Below, one piece after another: positions 1 to 9,795 of a DNA stretch of 64,000 nt (the stretch's first letter is position 1; each line of letters starts with the position of its first letter). A program made the translations under genes and the position numbers. The notes beneath the pieces were generated by a model that was not told the DNA's origin, did not search any database, and was given only the letters and a program-made list of their open reading frames with translations. Source of the stretch: Blastocystis hominis (lineage: Eukaryota; Sar; Bigyra; Opalinata; Blastocystidae). The stretch lies in contig NW_013171817.1 in assembly GCF_000151665.1 (NCBI RefSeq), positions 558,001 through 622,000 on the forward strand, written 5' to 3'.

Positions 1-2074
1 GCGAGGAGAAGCGCGTCGGAAAGACTGCGGAAGCGGTTGAGGTGCTGGATGCGCTGCTTCTGCTGCATGCCTGAGTAGATGCGAAGCACCGGCACGCGCA
101 GCTGCGACAGCAGAGAGTATACTGACTTCAGCACGCCTAGGAAAGAGAAAGGGGAAACGGAGAACTGATCGAGTTGAAGAACACCAGCGTGCGACCGCGG
201 TATTGACGGCTGAACGCGTACAGGAACGCTTCTTTCTCGTGCGCACCCGCGAAATGCACGCTGCGGATCGACAGGCTCCGCGGCAACGCCGTCGGTTTCT
301 CCGTTTCCACCGTTGATGCAGTGCTCGAAGAAGAACTCGAATTCGAATTCGAAGAAGAATCGCCGGTTACCACGATTTCAGGGTTTCCACGTTTCCCCAG
401 TTGACGCATCCAGGTGCGGAGCTGGCGGGTCTGGGGCGAATTGGTCTGCACTTGGAGCGTGGCTGAGAAAAAGAGGGCTTGGGATCGAAGCTCTGTTTGT
501 CAATTGTTTTTCTCATAAAAAAATACCCAGGTTTTTTGGAACGACCATCGAGGAAGCAAGACATTCCACGATCGATTTCATCTCTGGATAAGCTCCGGGT
601 GTGATCTATTGACAAAAAAAGTCCCGATTTTTGTACCAGCTTATCGGCTTCGTCCCACACGATAAATCGTAGATTCTTCAAATTCGAAGGTCCCAATTTG
701 TAGTTCTCCATAAAGTACCATATTCTTCCGGGTGTCCCAATTATAATCTCGGGGTTATGGCTCAACATTCGTTCTTGTTTGGGAATCGCCAATCCTCCGA
801 TCAGTCCCGCGGTTCTACGCCTCGATTTCGTGTTGGCAACGCTACCGAATATTCGTGTTTTCGGTCAGACGCGTGATAACGCGGTTGATTTGAAGCGAGA
901 GTTCGCGAGTCGGAGAGATGATGATGCATCGCACATTCCACTCCGCCTTCTCGGCTGGCTCCTCGGACGCGTGCTTCAGCAGCCAATCAATCACCGGAAC
1001 ACAGAAAGCGAGTGTTTTGCCGCTGCCCGTGGGTGCCGCGCCGAGCACATCTTTCCCGCGGAACGCCGCCTCGATGGCTTTTTCCTGGATAACCGTGGGT
1101 TTGGCGCACTGGATCTGCGTGAGCTTCTGCACGAGGGAGTCGTGGAGGTGGAACTCCGTCCATTCGGTGGATCCATAAAGAAGCTTGGCTTCTGCAATTC
1201 CAGAAATCGAGGCGATTTCTTCTTTGAGCTCTTCCTGCTTTTTCTGCGATCTGGGGGTGAAGGACAGTGCGGAAGCGAGTACTTGGATTCTTTCTTGACG
1301 GTTTTTTCCTTCTTCTCCGTGTGCGAAGCATCGGCTTTCAATGCGCGTCGTTTGTGTCTGGGAGTGAGAAAAACGGCGTAGAGGCACTGAGTTGAGCGGT
1401 TGTGGATGGCCAGTTGCTTGGCGCTGGCGAACGAGCGGTCGCAAATGGCGCAGTGGAAGGAGGGGAACAAACTCGACGACGACGACGAAGAAGAAGTAGC
1501 AGTAGAAGTAGCGTCGGGAGAAGCATCCGCTGCATTCTCTGTAGAGTCTTCCTTCTTCGTCTGATCTTTTTCTTCACTCCCATGGTCATTCGCCTCTTCA
1601 CTGGCATTACTCATATTCTCTACAAAATCATGATTACCCTTCTCGATATACCCTCTTCAGACACAGAAGCCGCCTCAGCTTCCATCCCTGTGTCTTCATC
1701 ACTCGCCAGTAGATCAGCGTCCTCATCACCGGCATCTATCTTTTTCCTATATGTCACACTCACATTTGACGCACATTCTCTCCTCATTTTCCTTGTTCAA
1801 CTCCTCCAAGGATCCTGTTCACTCATTTCCACCACTCATACCTACCGTGATACACTTCCAAACCCATAAAACCTTCCAACGGGTCATCTCCAAAAACATT
1901 CGCATCCTCAAACGCATCCGTCCAACGACTGCTTCCATGCACCTTTGTACTCAACTTCGGATAGAATTTCGTTTCTTCCCTACGAAATAAACCAGCCTAT
2001 TCAAAGATCAACGCAGAAGGTTCCAAATCCTCGTTCTCTTTCGGAGGCCTTCCAAACTTAATCTTCTTTGGCAT
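1..2074 (-). CDS. DEAD-box RNA helicase, DDX24/MAK5-like (3' end beyond window)
   Basis: ATP-dependent RNA helicase, probably for 60S ribosome assembly in the nucleolus, as MAK5/DDX24 does elsewhere. Seen in order: a short basic start (ATG at 2074), an acidic low-complexity region, a C2H2-like Cys/His cluster near 1470, motif I (PTGSGKT, near 1020), motif Ia (SPTREL), motif Ib (GTPGR), motif II as DEAD (near 650), motif III (SAT), and then the start of the second RecA lobe with the GRTLVFFNS stretch typical of MAK5/DDX24. The frame is joined by GT-AG introns of about 24-34 nt, for example 31 nt between the TENTNIR and TAGLIGG stretches. The helicase C-terminal lobe continues past base 1. The exact intron near 1740-1765 is ambiguous (24 or 28 nt). 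Confidence 0.85.
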
Positions 2075-2146
2075 GAATCCCCAAAAAACTAAATGACAGA
2101 AAAAGAATAGAAAGTTGATGACTGATGAGCGTTCGAATTTGATTCC

Positions 2147-2154
2147 AACAAACA
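2147..2154 (-). terminator. Poly(A) octamer TGTTTGTT for RPL32
   Basis: On the minus strand an exact TGTTTGTT lies 33 nt after the RPL32 stop codon. In Blastocystis this octamer marks the cleavage and polyadenylation site just upstream of it. Confidence 0.75.
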
Positions 2155-2187
2155 AAATCTCTGTCAATCCCCTCCATTGTGATCACT

Positions 2188-2654
2188 TTATTCAGCTTCA
2201 GCCTCGACCTTAGCAATGCGAGCCCTACAAATCAACCCACCAACTCACTCCTCACTTGGCATTGATCACACGGATGGACAGCTCCTTAGCACGCTTGACA
2301 ATCTCCATGCGCTTGCGGGAAGACACGCTGTGAGCGATCTCAGCGCAGTACTTCTCGTTGTGCATCATCAGAAGCTCCAGGTCCTTCACGTTGCTCACGG
2401 TGAACTTGTACAGTCCGCAGGGGAGCATGTTGCGGGTCTTGGCGTCCGATCCGTAACCAATGTTGGGCATCAGAGTGGCACCACGGAAGCGGCGTCTGCA
2501 GCGTCCATCAATACCCTTGGGCTTTCTCCAGTGCTGCTACGAGGAACCTCCTCTCCACACAGCCTACATTCATTCTCTTGAACTTATCAGCCTGGAAACG
2601 AGGGAAAGAAACAGTTCGCTTCTTCACAATCTTCACTTTACGAGCAGGACTCAT
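2188..2654 (-). CDS. RPL32: 60S ribosomal protein L32 (eL32)
   Basis: Structural protein of the large ribosomal subunit. The spliced product starts [14 protein letters not shown], carries the family core [10 protein letters not shown] and RRRFRGA, then [15 protein letters not shown] and the helix [13 protein letters not shown], and ends in an acidic AKVEAEAE tail. About 135 residues is normal for L32. Two introns of exactly 31 nt split it: one before the QHWRKPKG stretch and one after INAK. The TAA stop is genomic. The divergent spacer to the + strand genes is about 490 bp. Confidence 0.95.
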
Positions 2655-3143
2655 TTTAATCTATATGTAGGTTAATTGCCTGTTCCTTCCTTTCACTCTC
2701 TTATTTTAGAAGACCTGAGTCCTCTACTCAAGTACGACAACTTACTTTATTGATCGGAGTGATTGACAATAAATCTGTAGAGAGACCAGCCATCCACTCT
2801 TGGTTCGCGGGAGTTTCATCCATTCGATTCCCGCGGTATTTCCTGCTTTCACAATCACTAGTAAATAGCGATAGGAAGTGTGTCGATTCGTTTAAAATAG
2901 TGATTTATAAAGTTGGGTACATGTAGTTTGTAAAAGGATGCATGGAATCTCTTTGGCATGGTTTCACTACACGATTTCAATAGGATTGTGAAAAGACTTG
3001 TTTGGAGTCATAGACCTTATTCACATATACACTATTATTGAATAGCCACATTTGTCAGACTTTTTCTATTTGACGTTTCCAGCGATTCCGTTAAGAAGGT
3101 AGTCGGTCCGTTCCTAATTTTCCATTTTGCTAAAATACGAATC
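2655..3143. other. Intergenic region, divergent promoters
   Basis: About 490 bp between the RPL32 start on the minus strand and the next + strand ATG. No long open frame and no RNA gene could be recognised. It presumably holds the RPL32 promoter. Confidence 0.5.
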
Positions 3144-3308
3144 ATGACCGAGGCAGGAACAACCGTCTCCATAAGCGTATTGCTTGTAATTAATTAATGA
3201 TAATAGAAACCGTATTGTATAGTAGACAAAAAGGTCGTTGAAAAGCTGAATCGACGCCAGTCCGGGATCAGTATGATCGTTTGTGCTAGTGATTGTTTGT
3301 TAGTGTAG
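3144..3308 (+). CDS. Possible small gene, about 45 residues, unknown
   Basis: An ATG at 3144 begins MTEAGTTVSIS. A 30-nt GT-AG intron then leads into KPYCIVDKKVVEKLNRR, ending at a TAG at 3306-3308. An exact TGTTTGTT lies at 3294-3301, which is a sign of a transcript end here, upstream of the exonuclease gene that starts at 3342. I do not recognise the protein. It could be a short coding gene, the 5' part of a non-coding transcript, or chance. Confidence 0.3.
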
Positions 3309-3341
3309 GATATTCGAAATTTCTTTCTTTGGTTATTCACC

Positions 3342-4869
3342 ATGGACAGTTTGCCGCCCACTTGGGTTTTTGTTGGAAATAAGCCACTGATAGCAAATGT
3401 AACGTTTGTAATAGTTAATCGAGATGATGTGGGTACGAATCAAATGTGTGAATAATGAACGTAGTGAATGCAGACGAGATTCTCAAGGACACAATTCAGG
3501 TTCCCGTTCGCAAGACGCAAATTCCAGAATTGTGGGACCAGTATCTGCTCTATGGCGTGCAGACAGGGAAGAGAGAGCGAAGCGAAGGCGAAAGAGAGAA
3601 CGAGAAGACCGAGCGATTATCCTATCTCTCCATGTGTCTAACGAAAAATGAGTTGGAAGAAAACAATTACATGGTGATCAAAAGCGAGAGTAACACTCCT
3701 GAATTCGGTATTGTAACACACAGAACACGCAGAAGCGTTAGAGAAGCAAGGCTTCAAGATCATCAACACATCCCCCGCCGATGATGAATCGTTTCCTTTC
3801 GTTTGGATCGCTTTGAATCGTAGAAACCTGCTCAGTCTCGATTGTGAAATGGTGGAAACCGAGGGGAAACGGGACGAAGTCGCTCGTGTTTCCCTCGTTT
3901 CCACGAAGGGTGTTCTCCTGGACGAGTTCGTTCTTCCCGAAGGCAAAATCACCGATTATCGCACGCAGTACTCCGGAGTCACGGCAGAACATCTCGCTTC
4001 CTGCAAAAATAGTTTCTATTTTTGTCATTCTCAACCGCAGCCTTCGAATCGATTCAGCAGCGCGTTTATTCGGAAATGACCAAAATCCCCTCGATTTTAG
4101 TGGGCCATTCGCTGGAAAACGACCTGGCTGTGCTGAAGCTGGTTCATAGCCACATCATCGACACAGCTGTGCGTTACACGCATCCCACTCCTGGATACAA
4201 GCATTCCTTGCGCTATTTAGTAGCCAATTATTTAAATCGGAGCATTCAAGGCGGCAAGAAGGGACATGATCCCCGCGAGGATGCGAAGGCCGCTTTGGAT
4301 TTGACGATCTTTTATGCGAGTGGCGTGGGGTGAGGAGGAAGAGGGTGAGGAGTAGGGTGTTACGTTCAAGCGGAGCTTCGAAACGCCCAAGCCGTCGCCC
4401 AATCGGCGAAGCTGTTTGTTACAACAGATCGCCAAGGCGGATCCACGATGGAGAATCGCGTTTATGGGGTGGAACGACTATGTTATGAGCGTTAGTCGAA
4501 CGAGTGCGGTGGGAGATATGCTGATGCTGAAGAACCGACCGATGATCATTCAAAAGTGAGCTAGAGGGAGAGGTTGAATGTAGATTGAAAGCATTAGCGA
4601 AGGGGCCTACGGTCCCGCGGTTTACCTATGTGTATGGAGTGGAGTATTCATTTCACGAGATCAACGTGAAGCAAGCAAAGGAAGCAAAGCAAGCAAAAGA
4701 AACGAAGCAAGCGAAGAAAACAGAGGAACCGCTTGATTTAAAGGAGCTGGTGGAGGCGTTTCGAGCAAACTACTCGAATAGCATGCTTTGTGTACTGCTG
4801 ATGAAGCCTGGGGATGGAGAAGTGGCCGGTCATTTTATTCCAATTGTGCATTTTTCGTTTTGTGTTTGA
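3342..4869 (+). CDS. REXO1/Rex-like 3'-5' RNA exonuclease
   Basis: DEDD-type exonuclease of the REXO1/NEF-sp/Rex family, which trims the 3' ends of small RNAs and rRNA. Exo I is LSLDCEMVET (near 3830) with its Asp and Glu. Exo II is GHSLENDLAVLKL (near 4105). Exo III is HDPREDAKAALDL (near 4265-4305), with His and Asp. The preceding LTKNELEENNYMV stretch matches the linker before the nuclease fold in this family. A C-terminal part with a Lys/Gln/Ala-rich run (KQAKEAKQAKETKQ) and an LVEAF-containing tail follows and is not recognised. Introns of 32, 25, 29, about 26 and 28 nt join the frames. The genomic TGA lies inside a variant octamer (TGTTTGAT), so the real stop may be made by poly(A) addition a few codons earlier. 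Confidence 0.85.
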
Positions 4870-5041
4870 TGAAAATGATATGAGCGGAACCGCGGGAATA
4901 TGGGAATTGATTGGAGGACAAAGCAGGTAGTTGTTACTGTGCCTATTCAATTATTTTGGCTACTCTTTTTGATACCAGTGGACACTTATAGTATCTAGGG
5001 ATAGTAGGAAGGTGTGGCTAATCTCGCTAACTTCTAGAGGA

Positions 5042-7938
5042 ATGAATTCGTTATTCCAGAATTCAGTGGATTTACCAAGTCAAGATCCAAAACCAATTAT
5101 GTGTGTATCCGATGAGGGAGGTTCTCACGTAATGCCTCTCATAAAGATATCCTCAGAGAAAGAAATGGATGCGGATATCTTGTTTTCTCCCAAGGTGGCG
5201 GATCCAACAGAAAAAGTCAAACAGGAAGACAAACCTGCTTTGAAGTCACGGGAATCTGGCGCGCAAGCATCCCTACGTGAATCGGAAAGCGAGGGAAACT
5301 CAATGGGCGTGTTATATCAAAGCTCCATGGGAAGTCTCCACCAAGACTCCCACCAGCACGGGAGAAATGGTACTGTAGAGGGATTGAATACGAGTTTAGA
5401 ATTGGAATCGCGTTTAAATAGTCCTTTGTTAACAGGGAACGGATTTGTGTCTCCTGCTTATCGTACCTCTTTTTATTTGAGTTTTGACGCTCCAGAAATG
5501 GATATGCTCGATCCGACGCGTTTCATGTCCTCCAACTACGCCACTCCCTTGCCTCTCTCCCTCAACCCCACATTTTTCAACGCCAATTCGACCGGAATTC
5601 TCCCCGAACCCCCCGATCCTCGCGGCAATCTCGCCTCCCAGCCCTCCCTTCCGCCCTCCTCCAAGCTGGACGCCTCGCCTCCCTTCGGCGCGAGCATGCT
5701 CCATCCGCCCATGCAATCCGCCTTTCAGGAGTCCATGCTCAATCTCAGTCTTCATCCTCCGCGCGATTCCGTCATCCTCAACGAGATCTCTCGGCCCTCT
5801 CTCCCTCTCTACCCCGCCTCCTCCCCTCTCGTGACCCCTGTTTCCTCCTCCTCGCTCTCTACGCTCCCCTTCGACTCCGCCGAGCGTCCCTCGCTCGAGG
5901 AGTCGCAGCAAGCCGAGCTGCAGAGCCGCATTCCCTCCTACATCCGCGAGGCCGTGCAGAGCCACAAGGATTTCCCGCTCTCCTACAACCGCCTTCTCGC
6001 CGCCAAGCTCGCTCAGATCCCCGGATTCCCCGCGGAAACGCTGTCGTTCGCGCAGCTGCAGCGGTTCGGGATGCAGGAGCCGTTCGTGGTGAACGGGGTT
6101 TTTCCGGGGTGCTCGTACCCGCTGGACTCGCTGAGCCTGTCGTTTTTCATGCAGCAGCTGGGGGAGTTCTACGAGGGCTCGGTGCAGATGGTGAGGACGG
6201 CGAGGGGCGGTGAGGCGTAGATCGAGGGAACGCGGTTCAAGTGCAGCCTGAAGACGTGCGACGCGCTGCTGCGATTGAACCAGTGGCCGCTCTGCGTGAT
6301 TCTGGACAGCAGCGCGATGAACTCGATCGGAGCGTATTCCCACGGGGAACTCATCCGGCAGATGGACTGGTCGCGCATGCTGCTCGAATTCGAAAAGAAG
6401 GAGAAGCTGAAGAACCGCGCGGCGCTGTCGGTCGTGGTGCGGGTGATCGGGTCGGCTGATGGGTAGGCGCCCAATAGCATCGTGTTCCTGACGTCGCGGG
6501 GCATTTACGACGGGCGTTTCGTTCATGGGATCAGCAATACCGCGATTTTTGTGCATAAAGGGCACGTGTGTGTGTACTATGCGAGTGTGGGCGGGAAAAT
6601 GAATCTGGAAGCCGCGCAAAGCTCGCTGCAAGTGATCACGTCGCTCCCCGTGATTCTGAAGGTGGAGCTCTTCGAGGGGCAAAACCTGGTGATTCCCACG
6701 GGGAAGCTGTACAGCATCCAGGCCGTGGAAGCGTCGACGGTGGTGATCTCTCGTTTTTTCTGCGGGCTGACGATTCGGCGGCAGATCACGTCGTACCGGC
6801 AGCTGTACAACTCGAACGTTCGCTTTGGGGAGAGGGTTGAGCGTAGCCCACCGACGACCAGTTCAAGTGGCAGTTCTGGAAGATTATCTGGCTGGTGGCC
6901 ATGCGGTATCTGCGGTATCTGCGGCAGAGCTCGGGGCTGACGCTGAGTCCGAGCGTGGTGGACGAGATGCTGCTGTCGGCGCAGGAGAAGCAGAGCGTTC
7001 CGTTCGTGATCGTGGCGCTGAAGATCATGCACGAGAACTACGGGTCGCAGCACAACGACCTCCAGCAGTTCGAGCAGCTCCTCGCGGCGAAGATGGAGTG
7101 TCTGGGCCCGCTGGATCTGCTGATGGAGCTGGCGACGCGCTGCCGCGACAATCCGTGGAACTGCGAGTCGCACAAACTGCAGCATCCTGACGACATGTCC
7201 ATGACCAGCGAGGACACGCAGGCCGTGCTCGATATCAGCCCCTATCCCGAGAGCATTGACTCCAACGTTTGCATCGATCAGTTCGTCGAGGATGCCGAGA
7301 TCCCCCGGGAAATGGGCAGTCTGGCCAGGGAGCGGGAACAAACCGGCGAAATGGACGCAGCCAGAGACACAAACAGGAATACAAATAGGAATACAGTCAG
7401 GGACACAGTCAGGGACACAAACAGGAACACAGTCAGAGACACAGTCAGAGACACAAACAGGAACACAGTCAGAGACACAAACAGGGACGCAGCAGCTGTT
7501 CAGCGAGTTGGAGAAACTGGAGAAACTGGGGAAAAGGGGAAACTGAAAGCGATGAACGCGACGATGGGGCAATGGGGAGGAACCAATCCAATGCGTGGAA
7601 CCGATGGCTACCCTGATGCCCTGCACAAAACTCCCTTTCCCACGGGAGAAACTGGAGAAACTGGAGAAACCGGAGAAACGGAGGAGAGCGAGGAGAGTTG
7701 GGAGTTTCGTTGTGAATGTGGCGTGGAGGGCCACAATTATGACGATGGACGTGCGCTGGTGCAGTGTTGTCGGTGCAAATCGTGGTGCCACCAGGAATGT
7801 GTGGGATATAAACCGGAGAAAGACGAAGAGTTCTTTTGCAAGTGGTGCAGAAAGATGGGAAGGTCGAAGAAGAGGAAAGCGGAGAGTCCGGCGGGGGACC
7901 CGGATCGAAGCAAAGGGGGGAGGAGGGGCAGACTATAG
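5042..7938 (+). CDS. KDM2/PHF8-like JmjC protein with PHD finger, iron ligands lost
   Basis: Chromatin protein. The Pro/Ser-rich first third is disordered. The middle aligns with the KDM2/PHF8 (JHDM1) fold: LTSRGIYDGRFVHG stands where these enzymes have a Y-T-D-F-H-V-D stretch, LFEGQNLVIPTGKLYSI where they have an IPSGWIHAV motif, and the FKWQFWKIIW helix follows. The HxD pair reads F and H, and the distal His reads Tyr, so all three Fe(II) ligands appear missing. A C4HC3 PHD finger follows (near 7715-7845; CECGVEGHNYDDG then CCRCKSWCHQECVG). Introns 6191-6220, 6437-6466 and 6818-6846 (30, 30 and 29 nt) each keep the frame. The likely role is a histone-mark reader or scaffold, not a demethylase. 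ATG 5042 is the first in-frame Met; TAG at 7936. Confidence 0.75.
7369..7492 (+). repeat. In-frame minisatellite in the JmjC-PHD gene
   Basis: Tandem units close to 12 bp (such as acacagtcagag, and versions with aacagga) encode alternating NTVRD and TNRNT blocks. The array keeps the frame and adds a charged linker between the JmjC-like part and the PHD finger. A second in-frame repeat of Gly-Glu-Thr codons lies at about 7509-7530 and 7647-7680. Confidence 0.8.
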
Positions 7939-7996
7939 AGCAGCGCATTTCTGTTTTTTTAATCTTTTCCATTGTTGTGTCTTTGTTGAATAACCG

Positions 7997-8521
7997 ATGG
8001 AGATTGAGCAAACTGGATCTTTCAATGATCATCCTTCTCTTGATCCACGTTGCCTTGCTCGAATCAGTATAACCCCTAGAAAAAGCGATTTACAGCAAGA
8101 AAGATGAAGATCCGAGAGTGCAGTATATGAAGAGTTTACTAAAGAATGTGGGAATCACGTCCTATGAGGATGACGTGATCCCTATGCTTATTGAATTTAA
8201 AAATGGTACCATGCGTTATGACTCTCCGAATTAGAATATACAAAAAGACTATTGTCCGAAGCAAAGAATTACGCTGAGCATGCTCGTCTTTCTCAAATTT
8301 CAGATCGCTGTATTATAGAGGCGGAGGATTCTCTCAACCGCTCCAACTTTTCGACGAAACGCTATGTAGGGGATGTGATTGGGCAAACATTGTAGTATTT
8401 GAATCTAGCCAGGTCAACAACATCAGAAACACCACGCAAAGATGAAAACGGAGTGACTTTGCCTCATCAATCCCAACTTCTATCAACGTCTACATATGAT
8501 GTAGTCCCTGTAAAAAATTGA
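7997..8521 (+). CDS. TAF9: TFIID/SAGA subunit TAF9 (histone fold)
   Basis: Transcription factor subunit whose histone fold pairs with TAF6. After splicing, the product runs MEIEQTGSFNDHPSLDPQ, then DPRVQYMKSLLKNVGITSYE (helix 1 and the GIT-x-YE turn that marks TAF9), then YTKRLLSEAKNYAEHARLSQ and the CIIEAEDSLNRSN stretch (helices 2 and 3), and an LPHQSQLLSTSTYDVVPVKN tail that matches the family's LTAPNY-like end. Introns are about 31, 29 and 30 nt. The genomic TGA at 8519-8521 is only 2 nt from a TGTTTGTT, so cleavage probably falls inside this codon and poly(A) completes the stop. Confidence 0.85.
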
Positions 8522-8523
8522 AT

Positions 8524-8531
8524 TGTTTGTT
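8524..8531 (+). terminator. Poly(A) octamer TGTTTGTT for TAF9
   Basis: Exact octamer starting 2 nt after the genomic TGA. A cleavage site 4 nt upstream of the octamer, as inferred from other genes here, would fall after the T of the stop codon. Confidence 0.75.
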
Positions 8532-8662
8532 GAAAATCTTGCTTCATTACGGAATTGAGAGCAATGGCCCCTAATTAATAGGGACCCTTTCGTCGGAATT
8601 AGGCCCAATTCTGCTTTGTGGTTGTCTTCCCATCAGTATTCCCCAGACTAAGACATACTTCA

Positions 8663-9605
8663 ATGGGTCGTGTTATTCGAGGTAGGTCGGTGTGCCATAT
8701 TGCGAGTGTTTGGTGAGATTTGCAGTATTCGTAATATTTGTTGATTTCCGTTTTTTGTGGCTGAGTTTGGCGTCTAACTGCGTGTGTAGGACAAAGAAAG
8801 GGAGCTAAAGGAGCTGTCTTCCAGGCTCACACTCACCTGCGTAAGGGAGTGCCTCAATTCCGTGCCTTGGACTATTCTGAGCGCAACGGATTCCTGAAGG
8901 GAGTGGTGCGAGAGATCGTTCACGATTCCGGTCGTGGCGCTCCTCTTGCTCGCGTGACTTTCCGCAATCCGTATTTTCGTTTGACAGATGGTCGCTAATG
9001 GGTAGTTACCACTTCAAGGTGGACAAGGAGCTGTTCCTGGCTGCTGAGGGTATGTTCACTGGCCAGAGCGTGTTCTGCGGTAAGAAGGCGGATATCAGCG
9101 TCGGTAACGTGCTTCCTCTGCGTGAGCTTCCTGAAGGAACTGTTGTGTGCAACGTGGAGCACAAGGTGGGCGATCGTGGCAGTCTGGCTCGCTGCTCTGG
9201 CGACTACGTGACTGTGATTGGCCACTCGGATGACCGCAGCATGACGTTCATCCGTCTGCCTTCGGGCATCAAGAAGACGGTTTCTTCGAGGTATGCTTTT
9301 CTCTCTTTGTGTTGGTTGTAACGCGTAGCTGCCGTGGCATGGTGGGAATCGTGGCTGGCGGAGGCCGCATGGACAAGCCGATGCTGAAGGCGGGTCGTGC
9401 GTACCACAAGTTCGCTGTGAAGCGCAATGAGTGGCCGAAGGTGCGCGGTGTGTGCATGAACCCTGTGGATCACCCGCACGGAGGAGGTAACCACCAGCAC
9501 ATTGGTAAGCCTTCGACTCGCAGCCGTGGCACTTGCCCCGGAAAGAAGGTCGGTCTCATTGCTGCTCGTCGCACTGGACGTATTCGTGGACGTGTGGAGC
9601 CTTAA
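8663..9605 (+). CDS. RPL8: 60S ribosomal protein L8 (uL2)
   Basis: Peptidyl-transferase-centre protein of the large subunit. The spliced product starts [20 protein letters not shown] and continues with [40 protein letters not shown] and [20 protein letters not shown], which holds the conserved HPHGGG loop. It ends [11 protein letters not shown] then TAA. Three introns: 8682-8789 (108 nt, the longest clear intron in the window), 8971-9005 (35 nt) and 9291-9328 (38 nt). Joins at the second and third introns restore the family sequence exactly (NPYHFK; SSSCRGM). Codon use is GC-rich at third positions, as expected of a highly expressed gene. Confidence 0.96.
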
Positions 9606-9664
9606 GAATGATCTTCTGGAGGAGATGATGGGTTTGAAAGTCTTAGAATTGGCGTGGAGTGGAG

Positions 9665-9672
9665 TGTTTGTT
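9665..9672 (+). terminator. Poly(A) octamer TGTTTGTT for RPL8
   Basis: Exact octamer 59 nt after the RPL8 TAA. It is followed by a short complementary stretch (ttgaacaaac), so it can fold on itself. Confidence 0.7.
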
Positions 9673-9700
9673 GAACAAACATTTTGGATTGCATGAATGG

Positions 9701-9734
9701 ATTTGGTGCGCCAGTCATTGTGGGCGCACCAAAT
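9701..9734. repeat. Perfect 12-bp hairpin between RPL8 and the pyrophosphatase gene
   Basis: Left arm atttggtgcgcc (9701-9712), 10-nt loop, right arm ggcgcaccaaat (9723-9734), all 12 pairs matched. It lies downstream of the RPL8 octamer and 62 nt before the pyrophosphatase ATG, so it is either a promoter element of that gene or a transcript-end structure. Confidence 0.8.
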
Positions 9735-9795
9735 CTAATTCTCCGTTTCAACATTTTATTTCTCAACATCGCATTCTATCTGGTTCGTCTCGGAA

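Noticed and set aside
5429-6682. Antisense open frame of about 417 codons over the JmjC-PHD gene
   Set aside because: Low-complexity Arg/His/Gly shadow of a GC-rich sense exon, no recognisable family.
8682-8789. snoRNA in the RPL8 intron as a called feature
   Set aside because: No convincing C and D box pair with a terminal stem; kept only as a low-interest finding.
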